The notes under the pieces are model-generated. The model was not told the origin of the DNA, did not search any database, and worked only from the letters and a program-made list of their open reading frames with translations. From contig NZ_AUHC01000001.1 in assembly GCF_000422985.1 (NCBI RefSeq), positions 310,001 to 374,000 of the forward strand: a stretch of DNA of 64,000 nucleotides, read 5' to 3'. Positions within the stretch are counted from its first letter, which is position 1; every line of letters begins with the position of its first letter. The stretch is from Erythrobacter cryptus DSM 12079. Its GTDB lineage: Bacteria > Pseudomonadota > Alphaproteobacteria > Sphingomonadales > Sphingomonadaceae. The translations under genes and the position numbers were made by a program. Positions 1-9,091 of this stretch are shown piece after piece.

Positions 1-332
1 CCGCGCTCTCCGGCCCGAAGCTCTTGCGCGCGATGCTGCGCGCCCGCAGCCTTGCCGCGCGCGAGGCCGGGATTTTCGAGACTTCGGAAGAATTGCTCGA
101 AATCGGTCGCGGCCAGGGCCTGGTGCTTGGCGGATGGTCGATCGGCGCGCCAATGCTGCGCGCGCTCGAAACCGCCGAGCCTGCGCCCGGCCCGGCCCAG
201 CGCCCCGTCACGCAGGCCATGCTCGGCGCGGGCGGCGGCCTGTGGCTGCGCGCCGAACCCGATGAGGATGCGGCCCAGGCCGATGCCCTCGCCGCGCTGA
301 TCGCGCAGGATCTTGCCGGGGGCGCAGCATGA
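1..332 (+). CDS. Exosortase A system-associated hydrolase 2 (C-terminal fragment)
   Basis: This reading frame is open from base 3 to the TGA at 330-332 and has no start in the window, so only about the last 109 residues are visible. The piece 'LSGPKLLRAMLRARSLAAR' followed by an Ala/Glu-rich tail matches the C-terminus I know for the alpha/beta-hydrolase called hydrolase 2 of exosortase A loci. Those loci make and export exopolysaccharide and sort PEP-CTERM proteins. The stop overlaps the next start (ATGA), and the next gene is the paired hydrolase 1, which is the usual order. The catalytic core lies to the left of the window, so the identification rests on the tail and on context. Confidence 0.72.
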   Translation, partial: ALSGPKLLRAMLRARSLAAREAGIFETSEELLEIGRGQGLVLGGWSIGAPMLRALETAEPAPGPAQRPVTQAMLGAGGGLWLRAEPDEDAAQADALAALIAQDLAGGAA

Positions 333-1117
333 CCCGCCTGCACCTTGCCTTTGCCTGCGAAGGAGCGATGCTCGCCGGCACGCTCGATCCAGCGCCGGGC
401 AGCACCGGGCTGCTGATCGTCTCGGGCGGCAACGAGATCCGCAGCGGCGCCTTCAGCGGTCAGGCCGAGCTGGCCCGGCGGATCGCCGCGGTCGGCTTTC
501 CGGTGTTCCGCTTCGACCGCCGCGGGGTTGGTGACAGCGAGGGCGATAACCGCGGCTTTCGCCATTCAGACAAAGATATAAGGGCCGCACTTGAGACCTT
601 CCGCGCGCTCGCGCCGCAGCTTGGCCGGGTCGTTGGCTTCGGCAATTGCGATGCCGCCTCGGCGCTGATGCTGGCGCGCGGGGGCGGCTGCGATGCGCTG
701 GTGCTCTCCAACCCCTGGACGATTGAGGAGGAACAGGGCGGCGCAGAGCACCCCACCCCGCCCCCCGCGGCGATCCGCGCGCGCTATGCCGAAAAGCTCA
801 GGAACCCGCGCGAGATCGCCCGCCTCATCACCGGCGGGGTCGATCTCGGCAAGCTCGCCCGCGGGCTTGCCCGGGCGCTGCGCCCGGCCCCACCGCCGTC
901 GAGCCTCGCCGACGAGATGCGTGCGGGGCTGTCCGGCTTCGCGGGGCCGGTGCGCATCCTGCTGGCCGGGGCCGACCGCACCGCGCAGGTGTTCGAAAGC
1001 GCGTGGGACCGGGCCGACCCGCGCATCCGCCGCTGTCCCGAGGCGGGCCATGCTTTTGTTGAAGCCGCGCACCGCGATTGGCTTGCGGCCGAGATCCGCG
1101 CGGTGCTCGAGACCTAG
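329..1117 (+). CDS. Exosortase A system-associated hydrolase 1
   Basis: A 262-aa alpha/beta hydrolase of the family found in exosortase A/EPS clusters; its substrate is unknown. An early 'SGGNEIRSG' segment and 'FRFDRRGVGDSEG' (about 60-72) are followed by the nucleophile elbow 'GFGNCDAAS', which puts Cys107 where most relatives of the fold have Ser. This family is known for a Cys there. A late 'GHAF' (His241) is the likely catalytic His. The start overlaps the stop of the preceding partner by ATGA, so the two are translationally coupled. It converges with the RNA methyltransferase gene, overlapping its stop by 4 bp. The rest of the exosortase locus must lie to the left. Confidence 0.85.
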   Translation: MTRLHLAFACEGAMLAGTLDPAPGSTGLLIVSGGNEIRSGAFSGQAELARRIAAVGFPVFRFDRRGVGDSEGDNRGFRHSDKDIRAALETFRALAPQLGRVVGFGNCDAASALMLARGGGCDALVLSNPWTIEEEQGGAEHPTPPPAAIRARYAEKLRNPREIARLITGGVDLGKLARGLARALRPAPPPSSLADEMRAGLSGFAGPVRILLAGADRTAQVFESAWDRADPRIRRCPEAGHAFVEAAHRDWLAAEIRAVLET

Positions 1118-2310
1118 CGCTGAAACAGGCTGACGAGTTCGACATGGGTTGACCAGCGGAACTGGCCGACCGGGCGCAGCCGTGCGAGGCGATAGCCCGC
1201 TGCGGCCAGCACCGCCGCATCGCGCGCCCAGCTTGACGGGTTGCAACTGACATAGACGATCCGCTCCACCCGGCTTGCCGCCAGCTCGGCCACCTGCGCG
1301 CGGGCGCCGGCGCGCGGGGGATCGAGCAGCACCGCATCGAAGCGTTGAAGCTCCTCGGGCCGCAGCGGATTGCGGAACAGATCGCGGTGGAGCGCCAGCA
1401 CCCGCCCGCCAGCGCGCGCGCCCGCAGCCTTGCACGCGAGATGCGCGGCGCGATCGGCCTCCACCGCAAGCACCCGCGCCCTACCGGCAAGGCCGAAGGC
1501 AAAGGTGCCAAGCCCGGCAAAGAGATCAACGATCGTGCCCGCGCCCGCGAGCCATTGCGCCGCATCGCCCACCATCCGCGCCTCGGCGTCAGCAGTGGCC
1601 TGGAGGAAGGCGCCGGGCGGCAGGCTTACCGCCGTGCCCGAGAGGGTGATGGTCACCGGCTCCGGCTCCCACAGGGTTTCGGCCCCAAAGCCCTGATCGC
1701 ACGCGAGCCGCGCGAGGCCCTGCTCCCGGGCGAAAGCAAGCGCCGCCTCGGTCGCCTCCAGCCCCTCGAGCGCCAGCGGCCCGAGCGCGACATCCACCCC
1801 CTGATCACCAAGGGCAAGGTCGATCCCCACCATCTCCCGCGGCCCCCAGGCGGCAAGAAAGGCGCGCAGCGGGCCGATCAGGCGGGCGAGCGCGGGGTGG
1901 AGCACCGGGCAGGCGGACAGATCGACGATCCGGTGCGAGCCGGCCGCGCGAAAGCCCAGCACCGCCCCGCCCGCGGTGCGCAAGCCATGAAGCGCGGCCC
2001 GGCGGCGGCTGCCAGGGGGCGAAAGGTGGACGGAAAGCACCTCCCGCGCCTCCAGCCCCTGCGCCCTTGCCGCATGCACCACGCGATCATGCACGAAAGC
2101 ACCAAGTGCTTCCTCGTCAACATGTTGGAGCTGACACCCGCCACAGCTTGAAAAGTGTTCGCAGGGCGGGGTTTGGCGATGCGGGCCAGGGATCACCTGC
2201 CCTGCCGCATCGATGAGATCGCCCGGCACCGCTCCCGGAACGTGGCGGCCCGAGGCGGTCACCCCGTCGCCCTTGGCGGCGAGGCGGATGATCGGCTCGG
2301 GCGCGCTCAC
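1114..2310 (-). CDS. Class I SAM-dependent RNA (uracil-C5) methyltransferase, TrmA/RlmC/RlmD family
   Basis: Predicted 398-aa methyltransferase that puts a C5 methyl on a uridine of rRNA or tRNA. A TRAM-like N-terminus is followed by an iron-sulfur type cysteine cluster 'CEHFSSCGGCQLQH' (Cys50, 56, 59) with a fourth Cys in 'SACPVLHP'. The SAM-binding 'VDLFAGLGTFAFGLA', the 'LDPPRAGA' motif and the catalytic-Cys motif 'VYVSCNPSSWARD' come later in the usual order. I chose the GTG at 2308-2310 because it overlaps the stop of the upstream nnr gene as GTGA and gives an N-terminus (VSAPEPIIRLAAKGDG) like the family. Which RNA position is modified cannot be told from the sequence. Confidence 0.85.
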   Translation of the reverse strand: MSAPEPIIRLAAKGDGVTASGRHVPGAVPGDLIDAAGQVIPGPHRQTPPCEHFSSCGGCQLQHVDEEALGAFVHDRVVHAARAQGLEAREVLSVHLSPPGSRRRAALHGLRTAGGAVLGFRAAGSHRIVDLSACPVLHPALARLIGPLRAFLAAWGPREMVGIDLALGDQGVDVALGPLALEGLEATEAALAFAREQGLARLACDQGFGAETLWEPEPVTITLSGTAVSLPPGAFLQATADAEARMVGDAAQWLAGAGTIVDLFAGLGTFAFGLAGRARVLAVEADRAAHLACKAAGARAGGRVLALHRDLFRNPLRPEELQRFDAVLLDPPRAGARAQVAELAASRVERIVYVSCNPSSWARDAAVLAAAGYRLARLRPVGQFRWSTHVELVSLFQR

Positions 2311-3695
2311 AGGCAGGCCGCCAGCGCGTGGGAGACCTGCGCGGCGAGCGCTGCGGGGGTGAAGGCCGGCCCCGCCGCCCGGGCTGCCGCGCCGTGGAGC
2401 CACACCGCTTCGCAGGCCGCGGTGAAGGGATCGGCGCCGCAGGCCATGCGGCTCGCCGCGATCCCGGCGAGCACATCGCCGCTGCCTGCGACCGAAAGCC
2501 AGCTTGGCGCCGGCGGGGCGAGCGCGAGGCGGCCATCGGGCGCGGCGATCAGCGTGTCCGGTCCCTTGGCCAGCACCACCATGCCGCTCGCCCGGGCCAG
2601 CGCCAGCACCTGCGCGCGCCGATCCCCGCCGGAAATGCCGAAAGCGGCAAGCAGCGCGGCAAGCTCGCCCGCGTGCGGGGTGGCGATGAGCGGCAACCCG
2701 GCGGGAAGCTGGTCGGGGGTGAGCAGCATCAGCGCATCGGCATCGAGCACCAGCGCCCGCGCCCCGCCGAGCGCCGCGGTGAGCGCCGCGCGCGCGGCCT
2801 CATCCCGGCCCAGCCCCGGCCCGATCAGCACCGCCGCGAGCCGCGGATCGGCCAGCGCCGCGCCGAGCGGGGCATGATCGGCGACGAGATCGGGCGGCGC
2901 CGCGAGCCCCGGCGGCGCGCCCAGCAGCTTGACATAGCCCGCCCCGGCGCGCTGGGCGGCGGCAGCGGCAAGCAGGCTCGCGCCTTGCATCGCGCCCACA
3001 ACAATGCCGAGCAAGCCGCGGGAATATTTGTTCGCCTCAAGCCCCGGCGCGGCGATCCTGGGGCACGTCACCAGCCGTGCCGCGCCCGCCACGGGAGCAA
3101 TCCCGATCGGCACCAGCCGCTTTTCGCCCATCAGCGCCCGGCCCGGCAGGCTCCAATGCGCAAACTTCCACGCGCCGAGCGCGAGGGTGAGGTCGAAGCA
3201 TGGCAGGCCCTCGGCCAGCACCGCGCCGCTGTCGCTGGCAATGCCCGAGGGCAGATCGATCGCGATCTTGAGGCGGTGGCGCGCGGCGAGGCCGGCGATC
3301 AGCCGCGCGTGATCGCCGGCGAGCGGGCGGGTGAGGCCGGAGCCGAACAGGCAATCGACCAGCACTTCGCCCCTCGCCGCCTCGGGCGCGCTCGGCGCGC
3401 CGCCCCAGCGCTGCCGCGCCTCCTGCGCCGCCGCGGTTGTGGGCGTGAGCGGCGCGACCACCGTCACGGCATTGCCCGCCTCGCGCAGGCGGCGCGCGAT
3501 CACATAGCCATCGCCGCCATTATTGCCGGGCCCGCACAGCACCGTCACCGCCCGGCCCGCCGCGGCGCGCCGCACCCATTCGGCCGCGCCCCCGGCGGCG
3601 ATCTCCATCAGTTCGCCAACGCTGGTGCCAGCATCGAACAGCGCCTCTTCGGCGGCGCGCATCTGCGCGGCGGTGAGGATCTGCGCCGCGCTCAC
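2307..3695 (-). CDS. nnr: Bifunctional NAD(P)HX epimerase / ADP-dependent NAD(P)HX dehydratase
   Basis: A 462-aa metabolite-repair enzyme that reconverts hydrated, damaged NAD(P)H. The N-terminal YjeF_N domain (about 1-210) carries the dinucleotide loop 'GPGNNGGDG' at 55-63. The C-terminal ribokinase-like dehydratase domain has 'ATPHAGELAALL' and the catalytic 'GSGDVLAG'. Length and domain order are those of the normal fused bacterial protein. The start is GTG at 3693-3695, overlapping the stop of the small lipoprotein gene as GTGA, and its own stop overlaps the methyltransferase start in the same way. The three genes therefore look like one translationally coupled string. Confidence 0.93.
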   Translation of the reverse strand: MSAAQILTAAQMRAAEEALFDAGTSVGELMEIAAGGAAEWVRRAAAGRAVTVLCGPGNNGGDGYVIARRLREAGNAVTVVAPLTPTTAAAQEARQRWGGAPSAPEAARGEVLVDCLFGSGLTRPLAGDHARLIAGLAARHRLKIAIDLPSGIASDSGAVLAEGLPCFDLTLALGAWKFAHWSLPGRALMGEKRLVPIGIAPVAGAARLVTCPRIAAPGLEANKYSRGLLGIVVGAMQGASLLAAAAAQRAGAGYVKLLGAPPGLAAPPDLVADHAPLGAALADPRLAAVLIGPGLGRDEAARAALTAALGGARALVLDADALMLLTPDQLPAGLPLIATPHAGELAALLAAFGISGGDRRAQVLALARASGMVVLAKGPDTLIAAPDGRLALAPPAPSWLSVAGSGDVLAGIAASRMACGADPFTAACEAVWLHGAAARAAGPAFTPAALAAQVSHALAACL

Positions 3696-4045
3696 GGCCG
3701 CGCGGACGCAGCGAGCAGCTCTGCCGGAACGCGATAGCGATCCGCGCCCACGGCAAAGGCGAGCGTGCCCGCCGCGCCTTCCTCGCGCACCAGCGCCTCG
3801 GCCCCGTCCCCAGCGCTCAGCGCGCCGCTGGCGGGATCGCGGGTGAAGCGGCGAAAGCCGCCGTCGGGATGGTGGATGACGAAATCACCGCCGCCCGCCA
3901 CGCGCTCGAGCGTGCAGACCTCGGAAAAGTCACGCGCGCCCCCGATCGCGCAGGCCACCTTCTCGCCCGGTGGCGGTGGGCTGGCCTCGCTGCAAGCCAC
4001 CGCGGCAAGGCCGAGCAGCAGCGCGCTAGATATCCGCAAAGACAT
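3692..4045 (-). CDS. Small putative lipoprotein, function unknown
   Basis: A 117-aa protein I do not recognise. It starts with a hydrophobic export signal '[17 protein letters not shown]', whose Cys18 could be lipidated (the -3 position is Ala rather than Leu, so the lipobox is imperfect). A polar region follows with two further cysteines in '[13 protein letters not shown]' and the phrase '[13 protein letters not shown]', which suggests a small beta-rich periplasmic domain. The ATG at 4043-4045 lies inside the 3' end of ilvD (18-bp overlap) and gives a proper signal peptide. An in-frame ATG six codons upstream adds a charged stretch and seems less likely. It is GTGA-coupled to nnr. Similar small lipoproteins sit beside ilvD in related genomes as far as I recall, but no function is known to me. 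Confidence 0.7.
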   Translation of the reverse strand: MSLRISSALLLGLAAVACSEASPPPPGEKVACAIGGARDFSEVCTLERVAGGGDFVIHHPDGGFRRFTRDPASGALSAGDGAEALVREEGAAGTLAFAVGADRYRVPAELLAASARP

Positions 4046-5747
4046 GGGTTTCCTCCCGCGCACCGGGATGGGTCACCGCCCCATAGCGCGCCGGGCCAAC
4101 GTTCTGGGCATAGCGCCACAGCGCCCCCGAACCATAGTCGTTCTGGCGCGGCTGCCAGCGGGCCCGCCGCGCGGCCAGGACCTCCTCGGGCACGTCGAGG
4201 TCGATCGTGCCCGCCACGGCATCGATATGGATCATGTCGCCATCCTCGACCAACGCGATCGGGCCGCAATCGGCCGCCTCGGGCCCGACATGGCCGATGC
4301 AAAAGCCGCGGGTGGCGCCCGAGAAGCGCCCATCGGTGATCAGCGCCACCTTCTCCCCCATGCCCTGGCCATAGAGCGCCGCGGTGGTGGAGAGCATCTC
4401 GCGCATTCCGGGGCCGCCCTTGGGCCCTTCATAGCGGATCACGATCACGCTGCCTTCGGCAATCTCGCGCGCCTCGACCGCGGCAAAGGCATCCTCCTCG
4501 CATTCGAACACCCGCGCCGGGCCGGAGAACTGCAGGCGCGCCATGCCGGCGACCTTCACGATCGCGCCATCGGGCGCAAGGCTGCCCTTGAGCCCCACCA
4601 CCCCGCCGGTGGGCGAAAGCGGCGTCTTGACGTCATAGAACACCTTCTGATCGGGGTTCCAGGTGATCTCCTCGAGGTTCTCGCCGATGGTCTTGCCGGT
4701 CACGGTGATGGGGTTGGGATCGAGAAAGCCGCCATCGAGCAGCGTCTTCATCGCCATATAGACCCCGCCGGCCTCGTGCATGTCCTTGGCGACATACTTG
4801 CCGCCGGGTTTGAGGTCTGCGATGTAAGGCGTTGATTTGAAGATTTCGGCGACATCGAAAAGATCAAACTCGATGCCGCATTCATTGGCCATGGCAGGCA
4901 AGTGCAGCGCGGCATTGGTCGAACCGCCGGTGGCCGCCACCACCCGCGCGGCGTTCTCGAAGGCGGCGCGGGTGCAGATGTCGCGCGGGCGCAGGTTGCG
5001 CGCCACCAGCTCCATCACCTGGCGCCCCGCGGCAATCGCGATTTCCTCACGCGATTTGTAAGGTGCAGGCGCCATATTGCTGTTGGGCAGAGACAATCCG
5101 ATCGCCTCGCCCACGCAGGCCATGGTGTTGGCGGTGAATTGTCCGCCGCAGGCGCCGTGGCCCGGGCAGGCGACCTTCTCGAGCGCGATCAGCTCGCTCA
5201 AGGGGCACTTGCCCGCGGCGTGCTGGCCCACCGCCTCGAACACATCGACCACGGTGACATCCGCGCCGCGATAGGTGCCGGGCAGGATCGAGCCGCCATA
5301 GACGAAGATCGACGGCACGTTGAGCCGCAGCATCGCCATCATCATGCCCGGCAGGCTCTTGTCGCACCCGGCAAAGCCCACCAGCGCATCATAGCAATGG
5401 CCGCGCACCGAAAGCTCGATCGAATCGGCGATCACCTCGCGGCTGACGAGCGAGCTTTTCATCCCCTGGTGGCCCATGGCGATGCCATCGGTCACGGTGA
5501 TGGTGTTGAACCGCCGCGGCGTGCCCCCGCCGGCGATCACCCCTTCGCGGCAGATATCGGCCTGGGCATTGAGGGTGGTGTTGCAGGGCGCCGAATCGTT
5601 CCCGGCGCTGACCACGCCAACGAAGGGGCGGTTGATCTCCTCCTCGCTCATGCCCATGGCATAGTAATAGGAGCGATGCGGGGCGCGCTCGGGCCCGAGC
5701 GAGACATGGCGGCTCGGCAGCCTGGTCTTGTCGAAGGTGTGCGACAT
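4026..5747 (-). CDS. ilvD: Dihydroxy-acid dehydratase
   Basis: A 573-aa enzyme that dehydrates dihydroxy acids to 2-keto acids in valine and isoleucine synthesis. The three iron-sulfur ligands stand in the family motifs 'SAPCNTTLN' (Cys55), '[10 protein letters not shown]' (Cys128) and '[12 protein letters not shown]' (Cys200). The C-terminal '[18 protein letters not shown]' is also canonical. The open frame extends 48 codons further upstream with no family similarity, so I chose the ATG at 5745-5747 ([14 protein letters not shown]). The length is normal for the shorter, E. coli-like subfamily. No leader peptide or attenuator for branched-chain amino acids is visible in the 43-bp gap upstream, so control is probably from further upstream or constitutive. 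Confidence 0.97.
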   Translation of the reverse strand: MSHTFDKTRLPSRHVSLGPERAPHRSYYYAMGMSEEEINRPFVGVVSAGNDSAPCNTTLNAQADICREGVIAGGGTPRRFNTITVTDGIAMGHQGMKSSLVSREVIADSIELSVRGHCYDALVGFAGCDKSLPGMMMAMLRLNVPSIFVYGGSILPGTYRGADVTVVDVFEAVGQHAAGKCPLSELIALEKVACPGHGACGGQFTANTMACVGEAIGLSLPNSNMAPAPYKSREEIAIAAGRQVMELVARNLRPRDICTRAAFENAARVVAATGGSTNAALHLPAMANECGIEFDLFDVAEIFKSTPYIADLKPGGKYVAKDMHEAGGVYMAMKTLLDGGFLDPNPITVTGKTIGENLEEITWNPDQKVFYDVKTPLSPTGGVVGLKGSLAPDGAIVKVAGMARLQFSGPARVFECEEDAFAAVEAREIAEGSVIVIRYEGPKGGPGMREMLSTTAALYGQGMGEKVALITDGRFSGATRGFCIGHVGPEAADCGPIALVEDGDMIHIDAVAGTIDLDVPEEVLAARRARWQPRQNDYGSGALWRYAQNVGPARYGAVTHPGAREETHVFADI

Positions 5748-5790
5748 GGAATGTCCTGTTGCGCGGGGTGTGACGCAATGTCCCCTGCCT

Positions 5791-6507
5791 TCAGCCGAGC
5801 CGCTGCGCAACCCTTTGCGCGATGCCGGCGATGCGCGCGGCCCAGCGGGCGTGGTCGGCAGGGGTGCGCACCAGGTCCTGGCGCAGCTCAAGCCCGAGAT
5901 AGGCGCGCCCCCTGCCTTCGGCGTGGCGGTTCATGGTGTAATTGAGATCGCGCCCCGAATAGGGAAGGTTGTCGCCCACGATCAGCCCTTCGGCCTCCAG
6001 CAGCGGGATGGCGATGCGCGCGGCGCGCGCGTAGGTGTTGTAGAGCACGCCGACCTGCCACGGGCGCGCCTCATCTCGGCTGGCAAGGCGCGGGGTGAAG
6101 GAGTGGAGCGAAAGGATCAGCGATGGCTGCGCCGCTTCGAGCCACGCCGCCAGCGCGCTGTGATAGGGGCGATGGAAGCGGGCGAGGCGCAGCTCGCGGT
6201 CAGCCCCGATATTGCCGGGGATCGCATGCCCATCGCTCACCTCGGGCACGAGGCCGGGGGCATCCTCCTCGCGGTTGAGATCGCAGACGAGACGGCTGAC
6301 CGCGGCAAGATGGGCGGGGATGGCATGATCGCGGGCGAGGCGCGCGGCGATCGCCGCGGTGCCGATGTCGAGCGCGATGTGGTCGTCAAGCAGGCTCTCA
6401 GGGATCCCAAGGTCGATATCTTCCGGCACGTGGTTGCTGGCGTGATCGACCACGCAGACGATCCCGCCGGGCGCGGGCGTGCCGATCTGGCGAAAGACTC
6501 CGCTCAC
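5791..6507 (-). CDS. N-formylglutamate amidohydrolase family protein
   Basis: A 238-aa zinc-dependent amidohydrolase-like protein. Family hallmarks are '[11 protein letters not shown]' near the start, '[20 protein letters not shown]' around 75-95, 'LSLHSFTP' (metal-binding His) and '[18 protein letters not shown]' with '[10 protein letters not shown]' near the end. In histidine degradation such enzymes release glutamate from N-formylglutamate, but there is no hut gene nearby, so the true substrate may differ. The GTG start at 6505-6507 overlaps the ispE stop as GTGA. The longer open frame upstream has no family similarity. Confidence 0.82.
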   Translation of the reverse strand: MSGVFRQIGTPAPGGIVCVVDHASNHVPEDIDLGIPESLLDDHIALDIGTAAIAARLARDHAIPAHLAAVSRLVCDLNREEDAPGLVPEVSDGHAIPGNIGADRELRLARFHRPYHSALAAWLEAAQPSLILSLHSFTPRLASRDEARPWQVGVLYNTYARAARIAIPLLEAEGLIVGDNLPYSGRDLNYTMNRHAEGRGRAYLGLELRQDLVRTPADHARWAARIAGIAQRVAQRLG

Positions 6508-7319
6508 CGCAGCCGCCCCGCCATGGTCCACCACGCCTGCGGCATCGCCGCGCGGGCTGCGTCGCGCGCCGCGCTCGTCTCGTAAAGCGCAAAGCAGGTC
6601 GCGCCCGAGCCCGACATGCGGGCAAGCCAGGGGCCGGTGGCGCGCAGGGCGGCGAGCACCTCGGCGATCACCGGGCACAGGCCGATGGCGGGGGCTTCAA
6701 GATCGTTGCGCCCTTCCCTTGCGATGCGGCTCGCCGGGCCTTGCGGCAGCGGCCCGCGGTCCACCCCGTCCCAGGCCTTGAACACCGGCCCGGTCGCCAG
6801 CGGCAAGCGCGGGTTGACCAGCAGCACCGGGGTTCCGGCAAGATCGTCTTCCACCTCGGCCTGCTCGGTGCCGGTGCCAAGGCCAATATGGGTGCGGCTC
6901 AAAACGCATGCCGGGACATCCGCGCCAATCTTGGCCGCGCGCACGGGCCAGTCATCGGGCAGGCCGTGGAGCGCCTCGACCATCCGGAACACCGCCCCGG
7001 CATCGGCCGACCCGCCGCCAAGGCCCGCGGCGACGGGGAGGTTCTTCTCCAGCGTCACGCTAAGGCCCTGCGGGCGCGGCAGGGCGTTGAGGGCGCGGGC
7101 GACGAGGTTGTCGAGCGGGTTGTCGAGCACGCCTGCAAATTCGCCCAGCGTGGTGACGCTGTCCTGATCGGCGGGCGACGCCCTCAGCACATCGCCCGCA
7201 TCGACAAAGGCAAACAGGGTCTCGAGCGCGTGATAGCCGTCCTCGCGCCGCCGCCGCACATGCAGCGCGAGGTTGAGCTTGGCATAGGCGGTTTCCTTGA
7301 GCGGCAAGGCGCCGCTCAC
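6504..7319 (-). CDS. ispE: 4-(cytidine 5'-diphospho)-2-C-methyl-D-erythritol kinase
   Basis: A 271-aa GHMP kinase of the MEP isoprenoid pathway. The N-terminal 'TAYAKLNLALHV' carries the catalytic Lys. The ATP loop is 'PVAAGLGGGSADAGAVF' (about 92-108), and 'MSGSGATCFALY' near the C-terminus is the third GHMP motif. The start is GTG at 7317-7319, overlapping the ETF-QO stop as GTGA; upstream codons of the same frame lie inside the neighbouring gene and show no similarity. It is an essential housekeeping gene and is coupled on both sides (ETF-QO before, amidohydrolase after). Confidence 0.95.
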   Translation of the reverse strand: MSGALPLKETAYAKLNLALHVRRRREDGYHALETLFAFVDAGDVLRASPADQDSVTTLGEFAGVLDNPLDNLVARALNALPRPQGLSVTLEKNLPVAAGLGGGSADAGAVFRMVEALHGLPDDWPVRAAKIGADVPACVLSRTHIGLGTGTEQAEVEDDLAGTPVLLVNPRLPLATGPVFKAWDGVDRGPLPQGPASRIAREGRNDLEAPAIGLCPVIAEVLAALRATGPWLARMSGSGATCFALYETSAARDAARAAMPQAWWTMAGRLR

Positions 7320-8965
7320 ATATTCGGATAGTTCGGCCCGCCCCCGCCTTCCGGCGTCACCCAGTTGATGTTCTGGTTGGGATCCTTGATGTCGCAGGTC
7401 TTGCAGTGGACGCAGTTCTGCGAATTGATCTGGAACCTGGGCGCGCCGGTCTTCTCGTCGGTCAGCCATTCATACACCCCCGCCGGGCAATAGCGCGCCG
7501 AAGGCCCACCATAGACGCCAAGCTCGCTTTCCACCTGGAGCGCCAGATCCTTGACCTGCAAGTGGCAGGGCTGATCCTCGGCGTGGTTGGTGTAACTGTA
7601 GGCGACGTTGGTGAGCCGGTCGAAGCTGATCACCCCATCGGGCTTGGGATAGTCGATCCTGGGATAGAGATCGGCGCGGCCCATCTGCGCATAATCGGGC
7701 TTGTGTTTCATGCTGATCGGCAGACCGATCTTCAAGGTGCGCATCCACATGTCGATGCCCGCAAGCAGCGTGCCGACATCGCCGCCAAACTTGGCGACCG
7801 CCGGCTGGGCGTTCTGCACCAGCTTCAATTCGGTGGCGATCCAGCTTGAACGCACCGCCGCGTCGTAATCGGCAAGCTCGGTCTTCTCCTGCCCCGCCGC
7901 GATCGCCGCGGCGACGCTTTCGGCCGCCAGCATCCCGCTCTTCATCGCGGTGTGGCTGCCCTTGATCCGCGGCACGTTGACGAAGCCCGCCGCGCAGCCG
8001 ATCAGCGCGCCGCCGGGGAAGGCGAGCTTGGGCACCGATTGCCAGCCGCCCTCGTTGATTGCCCGCGCGCCATAGGCCACGCGCTTGCCGCCTTCGAGAT
8101 ATTCGCGGATCGCCGGGTGCTGCTTCCAGCGCTGGAACTCCTGATAGGGCGAGACCCAGGGGTTCTTGTAATCGAGCGCGGTGACGAAGCCGAGCGCCAC
8201 CTGACCATTGGCCTGGTGGTAAAGGAAACCCCCGCCCCAGCTGTCGCTTTCCGACAGCGGCCAGCCCTGGGTGTGGATCACCCGGCCCGGCACGTGCTTC
8301 TTGGGATCAATGTCCCACAACTCCTTGATGCCAAGGCCATAGACCTGCGGGCAGCAATTGGCTTCAAGGTCATAACGGGCCTTCATCCGCTTGGTGAGGT
8401 GCCCGCGCGCGCCTTCGGCAAAGAGGGTGTATTTGGCGTGGATCTCCATGCCCGGCTGGTAATCGGGCTTGTGGCTGCCATCGGCGGCAACGCCCATGTC
8501 TTGGGTGATGACGCCGGCAACCCGGCCTTCTTCATCGATCATCACCTCGGCCGCGGGAAAGCCGGGGAATACCATCACGCCCAGCGCCTCGGCCTGCTCG
8601 GCCAGCCAGCGGCACAGGTTGCCGAGGCTGCCGGTGTAGCAGCCGTGATTGCTCATCAGCGGCGGCATCAAGGCATGGGGCAGCGCGGTCTTGCCGCTCT
8701 TGGAGAGCACCCAGTGCCAATTGTCGGTCACCGGGGTTTCGGCCATGGGGCAGCCCATGCTGCGCCACTCGGGCAAAAGCTCATCGAGCGCCCGGGGATC
8801 GACCACCGCGCCCGAAAGGATATGGGCGCCGATCTCCGAGCCCTTCTCGAGCACGATCACCTCAAGCTCGGGGTTGATCTGCTTCAGCCGGATCGCCGCG
8901 GAAAGCCCGGCCGGGCCGCCGCCCACGATCACCACATCGCAGGGCATGGATTCACGTTCGCTCAT
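7316..8965 (-). CDS. Electron transfer flavoprotein-ubiquinone oxidoreductase
   Basis: A 549-aa membrane-associated FAD and [4Fe-4S] enzyme that passes electrons from ETF (fatty and amino acid oxidation) to ubiquinone. It begins with an FAD-binding 'DVVIVGGGPAGLSAAIRL' segment and contains the ETF-QO signatures 'SGAVVDPRALDEL' and 'HTAMKSGMLAAE'. It ends in the ferredoxin-like cluster 'CPAGVYEW ... NCVHCKTCDIKDP' followed by 'NINWVTPEGGGGP'. I chose the ATG at 8963-8965; the codons before it (rich in Cys and Pro) are not part of the family. The 126-bp gap to the divergent gene contains a perfect dyad. Confidence 0.96.
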   Translation of the reverse strand: MSERESMPCDVVIVGGGPAGLSAAIRLKQINPELEVIVLEKGSEIGAHILSGAVVDPRALDELLPEWRSMGCPMAETPVTDNWHWVLSKSGKTALPHALMPPLMSNHGCYTGSLGNLCRWLAEQAEALGVMVFPGFPAAEVMIDEEGRVAGVITQDMGVAADGSHKPDYQPGMEIHAKYTLFAEGARGHLTKRMKARYDLEANCCPQVYGLGIKELWDIDPKKHVPGRVIHTQGWPLSESDSWGGGFLYHQANGQVALGFVTALDYKNPWVSPYQEFQRWKQHPAIREYLEGGKRVAYGARAINEGGWQSVPKLAFPGGALIGCAAGFVNVPRIKGSHTAMKSGMLAAESVAAAIAAGQEKTELADYDAAVRSSWIATELKLVQNAQPAVAKFGGDVGTLLAGIDMWMRTLKIGLPISMKHKPDYAQMGRADLYPRIDYPKPDGVISFDRLTNVAYSYTNHAEDQPCHLQVKDLALQVESELGVYGGPSARYCPAGVYEWLTDEKTGAPRFQINSQNCVHCKTCDIKDPNQNINWVTPEGGGGPNYPNM

Positions 8966-9002
8966 CGGGCTATCCTGATCCTTGGCCGGTTTGGGCGCGC
9001 AC

Positions 9003-9080
9003 GCCGCACAATCCGGCGAATTGGCTGTGCGGCTCACTTGCTAACAGGGTGTGGGACAGTCAAGACCTGCCTTTCTTGAC
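9003..9080. promoter_or_regulatory. Two perfect dyads in the divergent promoter region
   Basis: GCCGCACA at 9003-9010 is repeated inverted as TGTGCGGC at 9026-9033 (15-nt spacer). GTCAAGA at 9059-9065 is repeated inverted as TCTTGAC at 9074-9080 (8-nt spacer), ending 11 bases before the ATG of the rightward gene. Either could be a regulator site or an mRNA hairpin; no known consensus comes to mind. Confidence 0.45.
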
Positions 9081-9091
9081 ATGGGATCGCA

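Noticed and set aside
5748..5790. Attenuator or leader for ilvD
   Set aside because: Only 43 bp, with no run of Val, Leu or Ile codons and no terminator-antiterminator pair.
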